This document shows, in pieces, positions 45,204-54,434 of a DNA stretch of 64,000 bases. The position numbers and the translations under genes are program-made. The stretch is from the NCBI RefSeq assembly GCF_014648895.1, contig NZ_BMRZ01000002.1, forward strand, positions 558,001 to 622,000, in the 5' to 3' direction. Each line of letters opens with the position of its first letter. Position 1 is the first letter of the stretch. Under the pieces are notes generated by a model. The model saw nothing but the letters and a program-made list of their open reading frames with translations, was not told the DNA's origin and made no database searches. The stretch is from Streptomyces tanashiensis (lineage in GTDB: Bacteria > Actinomycetota > Actinomycetes > Streptomycetales > Streptomycetaceae).

Positions 45204-46304
45204 GTGTGGAAGGCTACTGCGCGGGGTCGCGCCGGCCCGTGGCACGCGCGGTCCGGCGACGGCATCGCGATCGCCGCGTACCTGGCCGGAGGCGACTCGT
45301 TCGACCGAGCACTCGCGACGTTCACGGAAGCCTACGCCGAGCGGAACGAACGCGACCACCACGCCCTCGTCGATGCCGTGTCCGTGGGCTGGCTGCCCTC
45401 GGAGGAGCTGCCTCCCCTGGTGGGCGGCGGCACCTCGGGGAACATCGCCGGCAACACCTCCGGGAACACCACGGGAGGAAACAGGTCGGGCAACACCGCC
45501 GGAAACACGACCGGTGGGTCCATCACCGGGGGGGGGAACGTCGCCGGCACGAACGGCGGCAAGTCCGGCGGGCCGCACCACGGCGGCCCGGACTACAACG
45601 GCCCGGACCACGGGCATGACGAAGGCCCCGGCAAGCCGGACCACGGTGAGCACCCTGAAGGGCACTACGGGTACGCCGACAAGCCGGCGGACCATGAGGG
45701 TTACCATCTCGCCGATGCCACCGGGCTGACCAGCGCGTACTCCACCGCGCTGAGGCCGCTTCGGCGACGCGGCACCGGTCAAGCCCCAGGCCGGACCGCC
45801 GCCGACCGCGCGGTGATGGTGGCTGACGGCGGCGAGGCGATCGCGGATCTGGCCGCGCTGCGGGACCAGGGCGAGGTGTTCGGCCCGGTGGCCTCCACGC
45901 CGACGGCCTGGCGGCTGCCGGCCGCCGTCGACAAAGGCGTGTCGACGCGGTTGGCCGGGGCGGGGGAGATCGAGGACGTCTTCGACGCCGTGACGGGCCG
46001 GGGCGAGCAGGTGGGGCCAGACTCCGGCCTTGCGGCGAACGTCCTGGCGAACCGGCTGGAACGCACGGCGATGCAGGTCTCGGCGGCGGACGAGGGCGAA
46101 CCGGGTCCAGGGCGAGACGTGTCTTTGATCGCCGTGATCGCGGCGTCCTTTGCGCTCGCCGCTCAGCTGCACGCCGATCACGGCGGCGTGCAGGGCACCC
46201 GGAAGGCTCTGGGCGGCGTGGCGGAAGCCATGGTCGACGTCCTTCGGGGCGTGCACGCTCTGCGCGTCGCCATCGGCGATGGGCAGGGGAGCACCGAGGA
46301 GTGA
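45204..46304 (+). pseudogene. Mosaic ORF: DUF2252 end, Gly/Asn/Thr repeat, IS1380-type transposase piece
   Basis: A 366-codon open frame assembled from unrelated parts. Residues ~12-60 (WHARSGDGIAIAAYLAGGDSFDRALATFTEAYAERNERDH) are the C terminus of a DUF2252 protein. Residues ~75-115 are a Gly/Asn/Thr repeat (GNTSGNTTGGNRSGNTAGNTTGG) followed by a His/Gly/Pro stretch. Residues ~165-240 (ADRAVMVADGGEAIADLAALRDQGEVFGPVASTPTAWRL) resemble the N-terminal part of an IS1380-family transposase. The tail is unrecognised. There is no ribosome-binding site at the start. Probably fossil DNA that stays open by chance. Confidence 0.6.
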
Positions 46305-46562
46305 CCTGGAACTTGTACGCGAGGGCGTTCAGGACGTGGGCGCGGTGCAGCGGATGCCGTCGGCGGGGTGCCTGGCTGCATAGGTCAGAACTGAGAGCAG
46401 ATGTTCACGGCTGTTGTCCTGTCGCAACGAAGCCAGTCGTCCGGGCGCTGCTGAGTAGGTGTTCTGAACCCAGGGCGAATGGAGGATCCCGAAGGTCGCC
46501 TCCGTTCGTGGGGCATATGAATTGGGGTTGCGGTGGTCCGGTGAACCCGGTGAGGTACCTCC
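46305..46562. other. Intergenic, upstream of MFS gene
   Basis: 258 bases with no gene; less GC-rich in parts. It should contain the promoter of the exporter, though no clear -35/-10 pair is obvious to me. Confidence 0.35.
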
Positions 46563-47792
46563 ATGGACGGTGCCACGGAGCAGGTGCAACGGGCGAGGTC
46601 GGGAAAAGGCGGCATGGTCGCGCCACGACCGGATTCATGGCACGGGCCGGCGGTGCTTGCCGCCCTGATGCTGGCCGCCTTCACCTTCAACACTGCGGAG
46701 AACCTGCCTATCGGCCTCCTGGAGGTCATCTCCGAAAGCCTGCGGGTATCGGTGTCAGCGGTCGGTCTTCTGGTTACCGGTTATGGCGTGACGGTGGCCG
46801 TTGCGTCTCTGCCGCTCGCCCACGTCATGCGGGCAGTGCCCCGGCGCTACGTGCTCACGGGACTCCTGGCCGCGCTGGTCGTGTCCAGTCTGGCTGCCGC
46901 GCTGACCACTTCCTATTGGCTGCTTCTCATGGCACGGCTACTGACCGCGCTCGCTCAAGCGCTGTTCTGGGCCGTGATGGGGCCGGTCGCGGTGGGGCTG
47001 TTCGCGCCCGCGGTGCGTGGGCGTGTGGTCGGGGCGCTGTCCGTCGCTGGTTCGCTCGCACTTGTGATCGGTGTGCCCGCCGGGACCTGGTTGGGCCGTC
47101 TCAGTGACTGGCGGGTGCCAGTCGCCGTGCTTGCAGGTCTGGGGATCGTCTCTCTGTCGACGATCGCCGTTCTGCTGCCTACGTCACGGCCGGAGGAAGA
47201 GGACGCCGCCTACGGAGTCAGTCCCGACGTCCGGCGGTTCGGGATCGTGCTGGCGGCCGGAACCTTGTCCGCTGCCGGGGCGTTCGCGGGATTCACCTAC
47301 ATCGTGAGGTTCCTGGGCGACGTGAGCGGCTTTCCTCCCAGCACTGTGAGCGTCCTGTTCATGGCTTTCGGTGTTGCGTGTCTGTTCGGGGTGAGTGTCA
47401 CCGGGGCCGTGCTGGATCGGTTTCCGCATGCCGCGCTGGCCGCTGCCGTGGCCACTCAGGCGGTGGGCTTGCTCGGCCTGTACGTGGCGGGCACCGATCC
47501 GGTGGCAGCGGTGGTGTTCTTGGTGCTGATGGGCGGTGCCGTCGGGCCGGTGTTCATGACGACCCAGAACGCGATGCTGCACTGTGCTCCAGGTCGCACG
47601 GATATCGCGCTCGCGGCGAACTCCGGCGCCTACAACGCCGGCATCGCGGCCGGCGCCGCGCTCGGAGGACTGATCCTGCCGCTTGCCGAGGTGCGGGGCG
47701 CCTTCCTCGCCGGCGGCCTGCTTTCTGTCGCAGCCTGCGCGGTGTTACTCGGCGGACGGCTGCTGCGGCTACGACCCGAACCGGCTGGGTAG
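46563..47792 (+). CDS. Major facilitator superfamily exporter
   Basis: A 409-aa, twelve-helix MFS transporter of the drug/sugar efflux (CmlA/Ara-J-like) branch. Typical pieces are AAFTFNTAENLPIGLLEVIS in helix 1, LARLLTALAQALFWAVMGPVAVGLF, VVGALSVAGSLALVIGVPAGTWLGRLSDWR and a second half starting FGIVLAAGTLSAAGAFAGFTYI. The substrate is unknown. The ATG at 46563 follows GGTGAGG with 7-base spacing; an in-frame ATG at 46614 is an alternative. No adjacent regulator. Confidence 0.88.
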   Translation: MDGATEQVQRARSGKGGMVAPRPDSWHGPAVLAALMLAAFTFNTAENLPIGLLEVISESLRVSVSAVGLLVTGYGVTVAVASLPLAHVMRAVPRRYVLTGLLAALVVSSLAAALTTSYWLLLMARLLTALAQALFWAVMGPVAVGLFAPAVRGRVVGALSVAGSLALVIGVPAGTWLGRLSDWRVPVAVLAGLGIVSLSTIAVLLPTSRPEEEDAAYGVSPDVRRFGIVLAAGTLSAAGAFAGFTYIVRFLGDVSGFPPSTVSVLFMAFGVACLFGVSVTGAVLDRFPHAALAAAVATQAVGLLGLYVAGTDPVAAVVFLVLMGGAVGPVFMTTQNAMLHCAPGRTDIALAANSGAYNAGIAAGAALGGLILPLAEVRGAFLAGGLLSVAACAVLLGGRLLRLRPEPAG

Positions 47793-47801
47793 ACCCCACC
47801 G

Positions 47802-48303
47802 TCAACGGGCTGCTGGTGGCTTCCTTGCCCAGTGACCGGTACGGCCTCTACGGATGAGGCGGCGGGTCATGACGGTGATGAGTGCCCCGTTCAGTTGGGC
47901 TTCGGAGTGTTGTGGGAGGCGTTCGTAGTCGCGGACGTTGCGGCGGGCGTTCATGACCCAGCCGATGGTGCGTTCGACTTTCCAGCGGCGGGGAAGGACG
48001 ATGAATCCCTTGGCCCCGCGGGGGCGGGTCACGGTTCGCAGGGTTGTCCAGAGGCGGTCGTCAGGCCAGTTCACGAGCTGGCCGGCGTAGGCGGAGTCGG
48101 CCCAGACCTGGGTGATCCGCGGCTGGGTGAGACGCAGGCCCCAGAGGAGTTCGCGGGCTGCGTCGCGGTCGGTCATGCTGGCGGGCGTCACCGTGATGAT
48201 CACGGGCAGGCCGAGGGTGTCGACGGCCAGGTGTCTCTAGCGGCCGTTCATCTTCTTCCCGGCGTCGTAGCCGCGGGTCTTGCTGCCGACGGTCGAGGAC
48301 GAC
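47802..48303 (-). pseudogene. IS5-family transposase remnant with in-frame stop
   Basis: The minus strand reads VGSKTRGYDAGKKMNGR, a TAG stop at about 48238, then RHLAVDTLGLPVIITV...QVWADSAYAGQLVNW (DDE Asp) and PRRWKVERTIGWVMNARRNVRDYERLP (DDE Glu). The N-terminal third is missing. Upstream of the break another fragment (YDESEAAGRLRVPVAAWRRA...DAGPRLWSRA, 48304-48435) resembles a short streptomycete helix-turn-helix protein, so an older gene was interrupted. No terminal inverted repeats were found. Confidence 0.75.
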
Positions 48304-48514
48304 CGCCCGCGACCACAGGCGGGGTCCGGCGTCGGCAGGCGGGACCAGGCCCGAGCCGGTGGCCCGGCGCCACGCCGCGACCGGCACCCGCAGCCGGCCC
48401 GCGGCCTCCGACTCGTCGTACGTCTCACGCATCACTCACTGCGACGAAGCCCCCGCCGTGAGCGGCAGGGGCTTCGGGAGGGGCGGGGAACGAACGGGCC
48501 AGCGACTCCCAGAG

Positions 48515-48700
48515 TCATGTCTGTCTGCGAAGACCTCCGGGGTACCCCACAACGGTGAGATGTGGCTCTGCGAGGTCCGTGGCGTGTACGAGGTGAGTGA
48601 GCGCGGCATGCCCGGCCTCGGGATCAAGCCGCGTCAGGGTCATGGCAGCCCACAGCCGGATGTCGCCGCTGCCCTCCCTGCCGTGGCGCATTGGACAAGG
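48515..48700 (-). pseudogene. Short C-terminal gene fragment (possible HEAT-like helical protein)
   Basis: The minus strand reads GDIRLWAAMTLTRLDPEAGHAALTHLVHATDLAEPHLTVV and then stops. The helical alternation looks like the end of a HEAT-repeat protein. The cyclodeaminase gene upstream reads into this fragment in another frame, so the two were joined by a deletion or insertion. Confidence 0.35.
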
Positions 48701-49718
48701 GCAGGTCCGTCGCACAGGCCGGTGGCCGACTGCGCTGCGGGCCCGTGCCCCGGAGGAGGTCCAGGGTGACCTGGGCCGCCGCGAGGTCCTGCACGCCCAG
48801 GCCGATGAGCTTGCAGACGGTGATCTCGTCGGCCCGTTCGCGGCCCGGTGCCGACCCCGCAAGCACCTCGCCGAGTTCCGCGGGCTCTGGGAAGGCCGCT
48901 TGGGCCCGCGCGAGGTCTCCGTGGACGGCGGTGAGGGCGCGACTGTCGACCACGATCCGGTCGGCGCGGTACAGGCAGGACGGGGACAGTTCGGCCTTGG
49001 TCGGGTCGTCGGCTCCTACGGCGGTGATGTGCAGGCCGGGAGCCAGCCACTCGGCGTCGACCAGCGGTTCGGTGCTGGCGGTGGCCGTCACCAGCACGTC
49101 GGCGCCCTCGCACGCCTGCCGGGCGGTGCCCACCGGGGTCACCCGCAGGTCGGGGCGGCGTGTGACCAGCGCGGCGGCCAGGCGGCGCACGCGTTCGTCG
49201 CGGCGGCCCCAGACCCTCGCCTCGCGGATCGGCAGTTCGTCGGCAGCCGCCAGGATCTGCAGATACGCCTGAACTCCGGTACCCAGCACGCCGACTACGG
49301 CGGAGTCCGGCCGGGCCAGCGTGCGCGCGGCGAGCGCGCCGGCGGCCGCGGTGCGGATGTCGGACAGGTGGTGCTCGTCCTCCAGCACGGCCTGCAGGTC
49401 CCCGGTCCGGGCGTCGAACACGGCGACGGCACCGGCTCCCGGCGTGCCGCCACGCCGGGCACGCTCCGCGAACCAGGTGGCCACCTTCACCGTGAAGACG
49501 GAACGGCCCGGCAGCCAGGCCGACTTCACGTGCACGTCGCCGTCCCGGCCCGCCGGCGCGAACACCGCCACAGGCGAGTCGCCCAGTCCGCGGCTGAAGT
49601 CGGCCAACGCAGCCGCCACTTCCTCGACGACGTCCTCGTACCCCACGAGCGCGCGGATCGTGTCCGGCCCGACGTATGCCGGAATCGCCTGTACCGTCTG
49701 CCGGGTCGCGGCGCTCAC
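48624..49718 (-). CDS. Ornithine cyclodeaminase/mu-crystallin family protein
   Basis: A 364-aa NAD(P)-dependent enzyme of the OCD/mu-crystallin fold: VGYEDVVEEVAAALADFSRG, VKVATWFAERARRG, LQAVLEDEHHLSDIRTAAAGALAARTLA, VVGVLGTGVQAYLQILAA (Rossmann GxGxQA) and VTATASTEPLVDAEWLAPGLHITAVGAD. It may deaminate an amino acid or reduce a ketimine. A GTG start at 49718 overlaps the PhzF stop (GTGA), with GGAGG ten bases before. The last ~35 residues are not family-like and overlap a foreign gene fragment, suggesting the original end was replaced. Confidence 0.88.
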   Translation of the reverse strand: MSAATRQTVQAIPAYVGPDTIRALVGYEDVVEEVAAALADFSRGLGDSPVAVFAPAGRDGDVHVKSAWLPGRSVFTVKVATWFAERARRGGTPGAGAVAVFDARTGDLQAVLEDEHHLSDIRTAAAGALAARTLARPDSAVVGVLGTGVQAYLQILAAADELPIREARVWGRRDERVRRLAAALVTRRPDLRVTPVGTARQACEGADVLVTATASTEPLVDAEWLAPGLHITAVGADDPTKAELSPSCLYRADRIVVDSRALTAVHGDLARAQAAFPEPAELGEVLAGSAPGRERADEITVCKLIGLGVQDLAAAQVTLDLLRGTGPQRSRPPACATDLPLSNAPRQGGQRRHPAVGCHDPDAA

Positions 49719-50590
49719 TGAGGCAGCACCTCCAGCCGTCCCTCGCCGACGAAGGAGACCTCGCCACCGACCCGCACGGAGTGGATGTCCTCCCCGTGGC
49801 CGTGGGCGCTGATGGTCATCTCGCTGGGGCGTCCGGTGAACCGACCCTGGCGCAGGGTCACGGCTTCGCCGTCGCCGATGCAGCCGTGACGGCGCAGGTA
49901 GGCTGCGGCGCAGCCGGCTCCGCTGCCGGTGGCCACGTCCTCGGTCAGCCCGTCGTTGTTCCAGTGCCGCGCCTCCAGAGCGGCGGCATCGAGGACGTAG
50001 GCGAACTGGGCGCCGAGGTCCGCCAGTCGTGAGCTGATGTCCGAGGTGATGCGGGCACGGTCGAGGGCGCCTTCGCGGACCGGGAGCACCAGGTAGCGCA
50101 GCCCTGTGGAGACGACCTCCGGGGGCAGGTCCGGATCGAGGTCCTTGGCGTCGAGGCCGAACAAGGACGCCAGGTCCTTCGCGTCCGAGGGCTCGGGGCG
50201 GCCGAGGAAGGCGGCCCGGCCCTGATCCAGCACGCTGGCGTACCGTCCGGTTCCGAGCCGCCTCGTGGTCACCTCCACGGTGCGGGCCTTCAAGCGCAGC
50301 ATCCACGTCTCCTCCTCGCCGGCACCGTGCAGGGCGTGCAGCACACACCCAGCCCCGATGACGGGGTGCCCGGCGAAGTCCAGTTCCTCGATGAGGTCGA
50401 AGACCCGCGCCTGCCAGACCGAGTTCCCCGACGTCTTGTCCGGGGTCAGGAAGATCGACTCGAAGTGGCGCAGCTCCTGCGTGATCCGCTGCATCTGGGG
50501 GCCGCTGAGCTTGGCGGCGTCGGGGAAGACAGCCAGGCTGTTGCCGCTGTAGGGCAGGCCGGTGAAGACATCGACGTGGTGGTAGAACAT
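49715..50590 (-). CDS. PhzF-family isomerase/epimerase
   Basis: A 291-aa protein of the PhzF/diaminopimelate-epimerase fold: VDVFTGLPYSGNSLAVF, HFESIFL (catalytic Glu ~44), LDFAGHPVIGAGCVL and DVATGSGAGCAAAYL. PhzF proteins catalyse proton shifts on small cyclic or amino-acid-derived acids. Here it is translationally coupled to an ornithine-cyclodeaminase-like gene and divergent from a LysR regulator. This suggests a short amino-acid conversion pathway, perhaps of a proline or ornithine derivative. Confidence 0.9.
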   Translation of the reverse strand: MFYHHVDVFTGLPYSGNSLAVFPDAAKLSGPQMQRITQELRHFESIFLTPDKTSGNSVWQARVFDLIEELDFAGHPVIGAGCVLHALHGAGEEETWMLRLKARTVEVTTRRLGTGRYASVLDQGRAAFLGRPEPSDAKDLASLFGLDAKDLDPDLPPEVVSTGLRYLVLPVREGALDRARITSDISSRLADLGAQFAYVLDAAALEARHWNNDGLTEDVATGSGAGCAAAYLRRHGCIGDGEAVTLRQGRFTGRPSEMTISAHGHGEDIHSVRVGGEVSFVGEGRLEVLPQ

Positions 50591-50642
50591 GCGGCTGAGG
50601 CTACGAGCCCACGAGGCCAGAAGGAACTGGCCAATCTCGGAG

Positions 50643-50668
50643 ATCCCTCATAACGTCTGCTTATGGGA
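50643..50668. promoter_or_regulatory. Dyad operator candidate at LysR start
   Basis: CATAA-CGTCTGC-TTATG (50649-50665), extended by TCCC/GGA on the outside, overlaps the first ATG of the LysR gene in the 72-base divergent gap. This fits a LysR-type T-N11-A site controlling both directions. It also suggests the true LysR start could be the ATG at 50681. Confidence 0.45.
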
Positions 50669-51496
50669 TCGGATCTGGACATGGCACAGCTGCGGGTCTT
50701 CGTCACCTGCACCCGCTCCGGCAGCATCAGCCGCGCCGCAACCGCGCTCGGGCACAGCCAGCCCGCGCTCAGCCAGCAACTGCGCAGGCTGGAACGCACC
50801 GTCGGACAGCCACTCCTGCACCGCGCCGCCACCGGCGTCACCCTCACCAAGGCCGGCGAGGCGCTGCTGCCGTACGCCGAACGCATCCTGGCCCTGTCCA
50901 CCCAGGCACTCGGCGCCACCGGCCCGGCCATCCAGGGGCACTGCGGCGTGGGCCTGCTCGAAGACCTCACCACCGCGCCGCTCCCTCAGGCCCTGGCCGA
51001 CTTCACCCGCATGAACCCCCGGGCCACGCTGGAGCTGATCAGCGGCCCCGGCCCCGTGCTCCGCGAGGCATATGGCAAAGGACGCATACACCTGGCGCTG
51101 TGCGACCCGTCCTATCTCCCCGAGCCACCCCGGTGGACGGTGCGCCTCCCTATGGCCTGGGCCGCCGCCCCCAGCCTGGACATCACCCTCGACCCTCTCC
51201 CCCTGGTCCTCTTCTCCCAGCCCTGCCGCTGGCGCCAACCGCTCCTCGACTCCCTCGAAGCCGCCGGACGCGGCTGGCGCACCGCATTCGAGAGCACCAG
51301 CGTGCCCGGCGTCCGGGCGGCCGTCCGCGCCGGCCTCGGCGCGGCCGCCCTCCTTCCGGCCACCGTCGAACCGGGCACCGCCGTACACGGCCTTCCCGTG
51401 CTCCCCGAAGTCGAACTCGGGCTGATCAGGCGCCCCGGAACCGAGGGCGATGTCCTCGTCGACGCCGTCGAAGCCGTCCTCAAACGGCTCGCCTGA
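50663..51496 (+). CDS. LysR-type transcriptional regulator
   Basis: A 277-aa LysR regulator. The N-terminal HTH (MAQLRVFVTCTRSGSISRAATALGHSQPALSQQLRRLERTVGQPLLHR) is followed by a shortened effector domain (GVGLLEDLTTAPLPQALADFTRMNP...GRIHLALCDPSY...VPGVRAAVRAGLGAAALLP). It is divergent from the PhzF-cyclodeaminase operon and is its likely regulator. The start is ATG 50663 or ATG 50681; the latter fits the family N terminus better. Confidence 0.9.
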   Translation: MGSDLDMAQLRVFVTCTRSGSISRAATALGHSQPALSQQLRRLERTVGQPLLHRAATGVTLTKAGEALLPYAERILALSTQALGATGPAIQGHCGVGLLEDLTTAPLPQALADFTRMNPRATLELISGPGPVLREAYGKGRIHLALCDPSYLPEPPRWTVRLPMAWAAAPSLDITLDPLPLVLFSQPCRWRQPLLDSLEAAGRGWRTAFESTSVPGVRAAVRAGLGAAALLPATVEPGTAVHGLPVLPEVELGLIRRPGTEGDVLVDAVEAVLKRLA

Positions 51497-52088
51497 TCAG
51501 CTACCCCCCCCCCCCGCTTCCGGCCAGAAGCCGGTCACCTCCTTGGTCAAGCGACCACAGTCCGCATGGGGTACCAGCGCCACCGCGCCGACATGCGCAT
51601 CTCATATCGTCGGCGAAATGGGCCTGGAAGCCGTACCGGTCGCGGCCCTGGCCGACGACCCTCGTCGGCCCTCATGCCATCGCCGATCGCCGTGACGCAC
51701 AGTCCTCGGTCGCCGCAATTCGCCAGCACGTCGCAGCAGGTTCCAGACGATGGGTGCGCTATTCGGCGGCGCGCAGCGGCTCTCAACAATCACCGGGTCG
51801 TCATCCTCGGCGTCGTGTCCAGGTCGCTCCGGTGGGCCTCGACGTTCGGGGCTTCGGTCGCCTTTCGGGCCTCTTGGCAGCATCACGCAGCCAGGTGCGC
51901 GCACAGCTCTTACGCTCCCCGGGTCGGAGATCGGCCTCCTCTGCGTTCCTCTTCGATCCCGACGCTGCCGCCGACGAGATGCGCGCCCGCGGGTAGTACG
52001 AGCCTCTCGTGCCCTGGCCGGGCCGCACGAGCACGACGCCAAGCCGCCCTTTGCCTCGGATCAGGCCCGCGACCCAGCCCGGCGGGGG
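51497..52088. other. 590-base stretch without a gene; 12-base poly-C run
   Basis: No family-like open frame. A homopolymer of twelve C residues (51504-51515) lies just after the LysR stop. The rest shows only shadow frames and separates two convergent genes. Confidence 0.4.
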
Positions 52089-54392
52089 TCAGGGCAGGCG
52101 CACTGACCACAGCCCGGTGTCCTTGACGACGAAGACGACGTCGCCGGCGACCAGAGTCAGCGGCACCTCGGGGTCGGACAGGTCGGGCCAGGAAGCAGGC
52201 CGTTCGAACGCGATCGGCGCGCCGTCCGTCAGTGACCGCGTTTCGACCCCCGATCCGTTGATCAGCACGAGCCGCCGCCCGACGACGAGCGCCTGGCCCC
52301 GGTCCATGAAGCCCGTCGCGTCCCAGGGCGTGCGCCACAGCACCGTCCCGTCGCCGGAACGGCTCCCGATCAGCTCCCTGAGCTTTCCGGTCTCCGTCTG
52401 CGTCTCGTAGAGGCTGACCGCCGTGCTCGCGTCGGCCGTCAGCGGCCGGCCGGGAAAGCCGCCACGTACGCGGAGCGTGCCCCCGTCCCGAATCTGTGTC
52501 GTGTCGTCGTTCATCCACTTGTAGAAGGTCCCGTCCGGCCCTACCAGGTCGGTGCCGGTTCGCCTCCCGACGACGAGCAGCCGACCGTCCCGCTGGTCCA
52601 ACTGCCAGGTTCCCCCGGGGCCGGTGAGGTACAGGCGGCCGGCCGCCGGCGTCATGCTGTTGGGGTACGCCTCCTTGACCTTGGTCTCCCAGATCCTCTG
52701 GCCGTCGCTCTCCCGATAGGCGCGGAACAGCATCTCCCCGGGCAGCCCTGCTCCCCCCGCGCCCTCGTAGGCGACGTAGACCCTGCCGCCCGCCGCGACC
52801 GCCAGCTCCGGCAGGAAGCCGGCCGCCCCCGGCCAGTGGGCCAGCGGCCGGGCGTCGGAGCGCCGCGCGACGAGGACGCCCCCACCCTCCGGGAGGTACA
52901 CCCGGTCCCCGGAGAGGCCCGCCGTCATGACCGCACCGCCCGCGCGGACCGGCGCCGTGTGCCGCCACACGAGCTTCCCGTCGGCCGGACGGCGGGCCTC
53001 CACGCCCTCCTTGTCACTGCACACGAGCAGGTCCACGCCGAGCACGCACCCGTCGACGTGGGCCCCGGCCGTGGCGTGCCACGGCTTCCAGCCCTTCGGC
53101 CGCTCCGCTCCCCGCGTCCCCGGCTCGGGGTAGGCCCAGGTGATCGCGCCGAGGTTGCCCCCGTTCGCCATGGGTTCGACCGGATCGGGCGGCGCGGTGG
53201 GCCGTACCGCGGTCGACGGACTCGGTGCCGCCCCCGTTCCCTTGCCGTCGCCGTCGTCCCGGGCGAGCAGCCGCACCCCGACGAGAGTCGCCGTCACCGC
53301 GAGCACCGCGGCCACCGCGGTCACCGCCACCCTCACGCGCGTACGGCTCCGCCGCGGGGGCACGTCCGGCGGCGCCGGTACCGGCACGGCGGCGGAGGGC
53401 ACAGCCGGGACCAGCGGCGCCGATGCCACGACCTCACGCGTCTTCGCCTCGTACGCGCCGATCAGCTCCCGCACCCCGGCAGGCCACGGGAACGGCTCCT
53501 CGGAACGGGCGAAGAGCGCCCCCGGCCGCTCCCCGGCGGCCCGCGGGTCGAACGCCCTGACCAGGGCGTCCGTCGTGGGCCGTGCGTGCGGGGCGACGGC
53601 CAGGCAGGCACCCACGAGTTCCCGCAGGCCGTCCGGTACGAGCCGGAGGTCGGCGTGCCCCTCGGCGATCCGGGCGATCACGGCGGCCGGCTCGGCGTCG
53701 TCGAAGGGGCCGCGCCCGGTGGCCGCCCAGCACAGCAGCACGCCCAGGCTGAAGACGTCGGAGGCGGGACCCACGGACCCCGTGCCGTCCAGTTGCTCCG
53801 GAGACATGAAGCCCAGGGTGCCCACGACCATGCCGGCAGCCGTCAGGACCGTGCCGTCGAAGGCCCGGGCGATGCCGAAGTCGATGACCTTGGGACCGGC
53901 CGCGGCGCAGAGCACATTGGCGGGCTTGAGGTCCCGGTGGACGATCCGCGCCCCGTGGATCGCGCGCAGGGCCCGCGCGAGATCGGCCCCGAGGGCCCGG
54001 ACGACGTCGAGGGGCAGCGGCCCGTGCCGCGTGACCGCCTCGGCGAGGGAAGGGCCGGTGACGTACTCGGTGGCCAGCCACGGAGGTCCGGCGTCCGGTG
54101 CCGCGTCGAGCAGAACGGCGGTGAACGGGCTGCGTACGGCACGGGCCGCGTCCGCCTCCCGGCGGAAACGCAGCCGGAACTCCGCGTCGAGACACGCGTC
54201 CTCACGGACGGTTTTGACCGCCGCGAGGCCGGCCGGGCCGGCGGTGCCCTCCCGCCGGGCGAGATGGACCGTGCCCATGCCGCCCGCGCCGATCCGGCCG
54301 ATGAGCACATACGGGCCGACACGGCGGACGGCGGACGCGTCCAGGGGCTCCAGCACGACGACTCCAGGTTCTCCGGGGATGCGGCGGCGCAT
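52089..54392 (-). CDS. Membrane Ser/Thr protein kinase with PQQ-like propeller, copy 1
   Basis: A 767-aa Hanks-type kinase: IGAGGMGTVHLA (P loop), LAAVKTV (Lys), VHRDLKPANVL (catalytic loop) and VIDFGIARAF (DFG) within residues ~28-285. A Pro-rich linker, one membrane helix (RVAVTAVAAVLAVTATLVGVRLLA) and an extracellular part follow. The latter has repeated propeller strands (GVEARRPADGKLVWRHTAP, ESDGQRIWETKVK, SGDGTVLWRTPW). The PQQ-like propeller probably senses a ligand. A homologous kinase lies 42 bases upstream in the same direction; the two arose by tandem duplication and have diverged. Confidence 0.92.
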   Translation of the reverse strand: MRRRIPGEPGVVVLEPLDASAVRRVGPYVLIGRIGAGGMGTVHLARREGTAGPAGLAAVKTVREDACLDAEFRLRFRREADAARAVRSPFTAVLLDAAPDAGPPWLATEYVTGPSLAEAVTRHGPLPLDVVRALGADLARALRAIHGARIVHRDLKPANVLCAAAGPKVIDFGIARAFDGTVLTAAGMVVGTLGFMSPEQLDGTGSVGPASDVFSLGVLLCWAATGRGPFDDAEPAAVIARIAEGHADLRLVPDGLRELVGACLAVAPHARPTTDALVRAFDPRAAGERPGALFARSEEPFPWPAGVRELIGAYEAKTREVVASAPLVPAVPSAAVPVPAPPDVPPRRSRTRVRVAVTAVAAVLAVTATLVGVRLLARDDGDGKGTGAAPSPSTAVRPTAPPDPVEPMANGGNLGAITWAYPEPGTRGAERPKGWKPWHATAGAHVDGCVLGVDLLVCSDKEGVEARRPADGKLVWRHTAPVRAGGAVMTAGLSGDRVYLPEGGGVLVARRSDARPLAHWPGAAGFLPELAVAAGGRVYVAYEGAGGAGLPGEMLFRAYRESDGQRIWETKVKEAYPNSMTPAAGRLYLTGPGGTWQLDQRDGRLLVVGRRTGTDLVGPDGTFYKWMNDDTTQIRDGGTLRVRGGFPGRPLTADASTAVSLYETQTETGKLRELIGSRSGDGTVLWRTPWDATGFMDRGQALVVGRRLVLINGSGVETRSLTDGAPIAFERPASWPDLSDPEVPLTLVAGDVVFVVKDTGLWSVRLP

Positions 54393-54434
54393 CGGGGGTT
54401 CGGTGGTGTGTCAGGTCGGCAACGGATCGCTGGT

